8,741 nucleotides of DNA from Anaerolineae bacterium. Its GTDB lineage: Bacteria; Chloroflexota; Anaerolineae; J102. The notes beneath the pieces were generated by a model. It saw only the letters and a program-made list of their open reading frames with translations. It did not search any database and was not told where the DNA came from. Where the stretch lies: positions 1 to 8,741 of the forward strand of contig JALXAF010000046.1 of assembly GCA_026992375.1 (NCBI GenBank), written 5' to 3'. The position numbers and the translations under genes are program-made. Each line of letters starts with the position of its first letter. Positions within the stretch are counted from its first letter, which is position 1. This document shows positions 6,748 to 8,741 of this stretch, piece after piece.

Positions 6748-6834
6748 TTCAATCGCGGGGATGAAAGTGCTACGCTATTCTCACATGATAACGACTGTCT
6801 TTGTGCGTTCCCTCCCCGCCCCAATTCCGCCCCG

Positions 6835-7293
6835 ATGGAAGTCAAAGTTCTAATCGCCAGCCGTTCGCCAGCCATTTGCGGCGAGATCGAAAAACGCCTC
6901 GCAGATTGCGACGGCATTCGCATTGTGGGCGCGGCTTATGATGGCGATGGCGTGCTGGATATGACAGCGCGTTTGCGCCCGGATGTGCTGGTCTACCACA
7001 CAGCCAGTTGCGGCAAACCGCAGTTGGCGTTGCTGGAGCAACTGCAAGGGGTGCATCCCGCTCTCAAAACCCTGGCCCTGGAGTGTTCGCCCGATCATGT
7101 GCGGACCTATTTCATCCGCATGGCCACCTGGGGCTTGCGAGGGTGCATTTGCCAATGGCGAGATTCGAACGAACTCATCGACGCCATCATATCCTTGGGC
7201 GCTGGCGATTTCTACCTCTGTCCCCTGTCCAGCCACGCCCTGGTCGACGCCTATCGCAACATGATGCACCAGGTCATCCAGGAGGAGGCTTGA
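6835..7293 (+). CDS. Cysteine-rich stand-alone pseudo-receiver protein
   Basis: This 152-residue protein aligns over its length with the receiver domain of the regulator just upstream (for example RLRPDVLVYHT against DLRPDVVVMDV, and the C-terminal GAGDFYLCP against EGNSYLYPP). It has no helix-turn-helix or other output domain. All five catalytic positions are changed: the acidic pair to Ser9 and Arg10, the phospho-acceptor Asp to His55, Thr to Glu83 and Lys to Gln107. It therefore should not be phosphorylated in the usual way. It has seven cysteines (15, 25, 59, 84, 104, 106, 129), including a C-x-C. I chose ATG 6835 because it begins exactly at the first receiver strand; the only in-frame alternative, GTG 6736, lies inside the palindrome and adds 33 residues unlike a receiver. 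Neither start has a clear Shine-Dalgarno site. A role as adaptor or redox/metal-responsive regulator is inference. Confidence 0.8.
   Translation: MEVKVLIASRSPAICGEIEKRLADCDGIRIVGAAYDGDGVLDMTARLRPDVLVYHTASCGKPQLALLEQLQGVHPALKTLALECSPDHVRTYFIRMATWGLRGCICQWRDSNELIDAIISLGAGDFYLCPLSSHALVDAYRNMMHQVIQEEA
7281..7288 (+). promoter_or_regulatory. Shine-Dalgarno site of the decahaem cytochrome gene
   Basis: GGAGGAGG lies 4 nt before the ATG at 7293, within the end of the pseudo-receiver gene. Together with the signal peptide that begins at this codon, it fixes the start of the cytochrome gene, although the reading frame stays open for another 285 bp upstream. Confidence 0.85.
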
Positions 7294-8597
7294 TGACGAC
7301 AAGAAAAGATCGAGGCCGTTTGGTTGCAGTGCTGACGCCGGTTGTCCTCGCCCTGATGATGCTGATGGGGATGCTAGACGTCGCGCCGGCCATCGCCCAG
7401 TCGGACCCCACATCCATCCCCACGCCCACGCCGTTGGGAGAAGTCTCGGCCGACGCCAACTGCCGCATGTGCCACACCGATCACAACTTTCGCGGTCGCT
7501 TCCGCAATGGCGATGTCATCGACCTCTTTGTGGATAGCGGCCAGTTCGATAGCTCGGTGCATGGCGAGGCGGGCCTGGAATGCATCGCCTGTCATCCGCA
7601 GACAGAAAGCTATCCGCACAAGGCGGGCGGAAAACAGATTGACTGTGTGACATGCCATCCCGAACAGGGCGGCGAGCCGCAAAAACCGGGCGAGGCCCTC
7701 ATCGTAGATCTGCCCTATGAAGACGCCCGAGACATGACCCTGACAATCAACCGCGCTTGCCGCACCTGCCACAAAGAGGAATTCAAGGCGGCCACCGATA
7801 GCGCTCATGTCAAAGTGCTCAAGGCTGGCAATCTCTACGCGCCCGTCTGTGTGGATTGCCACGGCAGCCACGACACCACGCCGCCCGATCAACCCCGGGC
7901 GAAGATATCGCAAAGCTGCGGCAAATGTCATCTTTCGGTCTACACAACTTACCGCGCGAGCGTCCACGGAACTGCACTGGAGGAAGACTCCAATCCCGAT
8001 GTTCCCACCTGCGTCGATTGTCATGGCGCACACCAGGTGCGCGGGCCCCGCAATCCCGACTATCGGGATGATAGCATCGCCATCTGCGGCCGATGCCATG
8101 CGGACAAGAAACTGATGAGCAAATACGACATCTCCACCGACGTCTTCCAGACCTATCTCGATGACTTCCACGGGCGTTCGGTCAATCTGTACCGCCTTTC
8201 GGGCGAAGAGCGTCAGGCCAGTCAGGCCACCTGTTTCGATTGCCACGGCATCCACAACATCCTCCCGCCCGATGATCCCCGATCCAGCATCTACCCCACC
8301 AATCTGCAAAACACCTGTCGGCAATGTCACGAAGACGCCAACATCCGCTTTCCCGACGCCTGGCTGAGCCACTACATTCCCGACAGAGAAAAAACGCCCC
8401 TGCTGTACTTCATCAACGCCATCTACCAGTTTTTGCTCATCCCCGGCGTTGTCGGCGGCTTTCTCATCTACATCGGCCTGGACACCCGCAAACGCTGGAG
8501 CAAAAAGCGCAAGAAGCAGCGTCAGGCCGTCGCCATTGCCGAAGAAGCGCTCAAAGAGGAGTTAGGTGACAACCATGATTTCCACGAAGAGGAGTAG
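7293..8597 (+). CDS. Membrane-anchored decahaem c-type cytochrome
   Basis: This 434-residue protein carries ten CxxCH haem-attachment motifs, beginning at Cys57, 97, 118, 156, 186, 209, 240, 265, 314 and 342. It should be an electron carrier on the outer face of the membrane. Residues 1-36 are a Sec signal peptide (RKDRGR, then a hydrophobic core, then AIA-Q as a likely cleavage site), followed by a Ser/Thr/Pro linker. A C-terminal membrane helix (about 369-396) is followed by a strongly basic cytoplasmic tail. Outside the motifs, the exported part has exactly ten further histidines (64, 90, 109, 172, 193, 225, 247, 293, 321, 360), enough for bis-His ligation of every haem. Three sites share CxDCHGxH. 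Its ATG overlaps the pseudo-receiver stop in TGATG, so the two are translationally coupled, and its end overlaps the next gene by 23 nt. Haem number equals that of MtrA/DmsE, but the membrane anchor differs; electron donor and acceptor are unknown. Confidence 0.93.
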   Translation: MTTRKDRGRLVAVLTPVVLALMMLMGMLDVAPAIAQSDPTSIPTPTPLGEVSADANCRMCHTDHNFRGRFRNGDVIDLFVDSGQFDSSVHGEAGLECIACHPQTESYPHKAGGKQIDCVTCHPEQGGEPQKPGEALIVDLPYEDARDMTLTINRACRTCHKEEFKAATDSAHVKVLKAGNLYAPVCVDCHGSHDTTPPDQPRAKISQSCGKCHLSVYTTYRASVHGTALEEDSNPDVPTCVDCHGAHQVRGPRNPDYRDDSIAICGRCHADKKLMSKYDISTDVFQTYLDDFHGRSVNLYRLSGEERQASQATCFDCHGIHNILPPDDPRSSIYPTNLQNTCRQCHEDANIRFPDAWLSHYIPDREKTPLLYFINAIYQFLLIPGVVGGFLIYIGLDTRKRWSKKRKKQRQAVAIAEEALKEELGDNHDFHEEE

Positions 8598-8741
8598 CTC
8601 CGCCCCGTTCATGTCCGGTCAGGCGGAAGAGGAGATAGATCTGCAACGGATCAAGCAGAATCTCCTGGAGAAACGCATTCGCGAGGCCCGCAGGCTGGCT
8701 TTCCGCATCATCACCCTGCTGGATGGTCGACGCCTTATCCG
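8575..8741 (+). CDS. Unidentified protein, N-terminal fragment (cut by window edge)
   Basis: The first 55 residues of a plus-strand gene are present. The start is ATG 8575, with AGGTGA 5 nt upstream (8564-8569); it overlaps the end of the cytochrome gene by 23 nt in a different frame, so the two are probably co-translated. A second in-frame ATG at 8611 is possible. The visible part is Ser-rich, then acidic (AEEEIDLQRIK), then a basic, probably helical stretch (LLEKRIREARRLAFRIITLL). No haem motif and no complete membrane helix is visible yet. In such operons the partner of an anchored multihaem cytochrome is often a quinol-oxidising membrane protein, but nothing here proves that. I do not recognise the family. 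Confidence 0.65.
   Translation, partial: MISTKRSSSAPFMSGQAEEEIDLQRIKQNLLEKRIREARRLAFRIITLLDGRRLI

Noticed and set aside
7008..7292. Upstream extension of the cytochrome reading frame
   Set aside because: It overlaps the pseudo-receiver in another frame; the strong Shine-Dalgarno site and signal peptide place the start at 7293.
7374..8372. A 332-codon minus-strand open frame
   Set aside because: It is antisense to the decahaem cytochrome gene, whose ten haem motifs, signal peptide and ribosome site are unambiguous.

Overview
The window looks like GC-rich bacterial chromosomal DNA from a respiring organism. A Chloroflexota (Anaerolineae/Ardenticatenia-like) source is my best guess. It rests on the style of the SecG, solute-binding and sugar-aminotransferase proteins, TTG/GTG starts, a NarL-type two-component pair beside a multihaem cytochrome, and degenerate intergenic repeats. 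None of this is decisive without a database search.

Left part, minus strand (1-3326): a leftward operon with one well-formed promoter (TTGTCC, 17 bp, TATAAT) runs secG (TTG start), then a family 5 peptide-type solute-binding protein (TTG start, non-lipoprotein membrane anchor), then a DegT/DnrJ/EryC1-type sugar aminotransferase, then the N-terminus of a small membrane-anchored protein cut by the window edge. Gaps are only 24-40 bp.

Middle (3327-4180): about 850 bp of AT-richer noncoding DNA between the divergent operons. It holds degenerate repeats, a 12-bp perfect inverted repeat spaced like the ends of a very small mobile element, and two candidate rightward promoters.

Right part, plus strand (4181-8741): a membrane histidine kinase of the NarX/DegS class overlaps its NarL/FixJ response regulator by 14 nt. 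After a gap of about 190 bp comes a 152-residue receiver-like protein that has lost all five canonical receiver residues and carries seven cysteines. Its stop overlaps the start of a decahaem c-type cytochrome with a signal peptide and a C-terminal membrane anchor, which in turn overlaps a further gene cut by the window edge. The gap before the pseudo-receiver holds a perfect 16-bp palindrome with the 7-2-7 geometry of NarL-type operators.

The most interesting reading is one regulatory and respiratory module. The kinase and regulator sense a condition outside the membrane, the regulator acts at the palindrome, and a cysteine-rich pseudo-receiver is made together with a membrane-anchored decahaem electron carrier. 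The arrangement is visible in the sequence; the functional link is inference.
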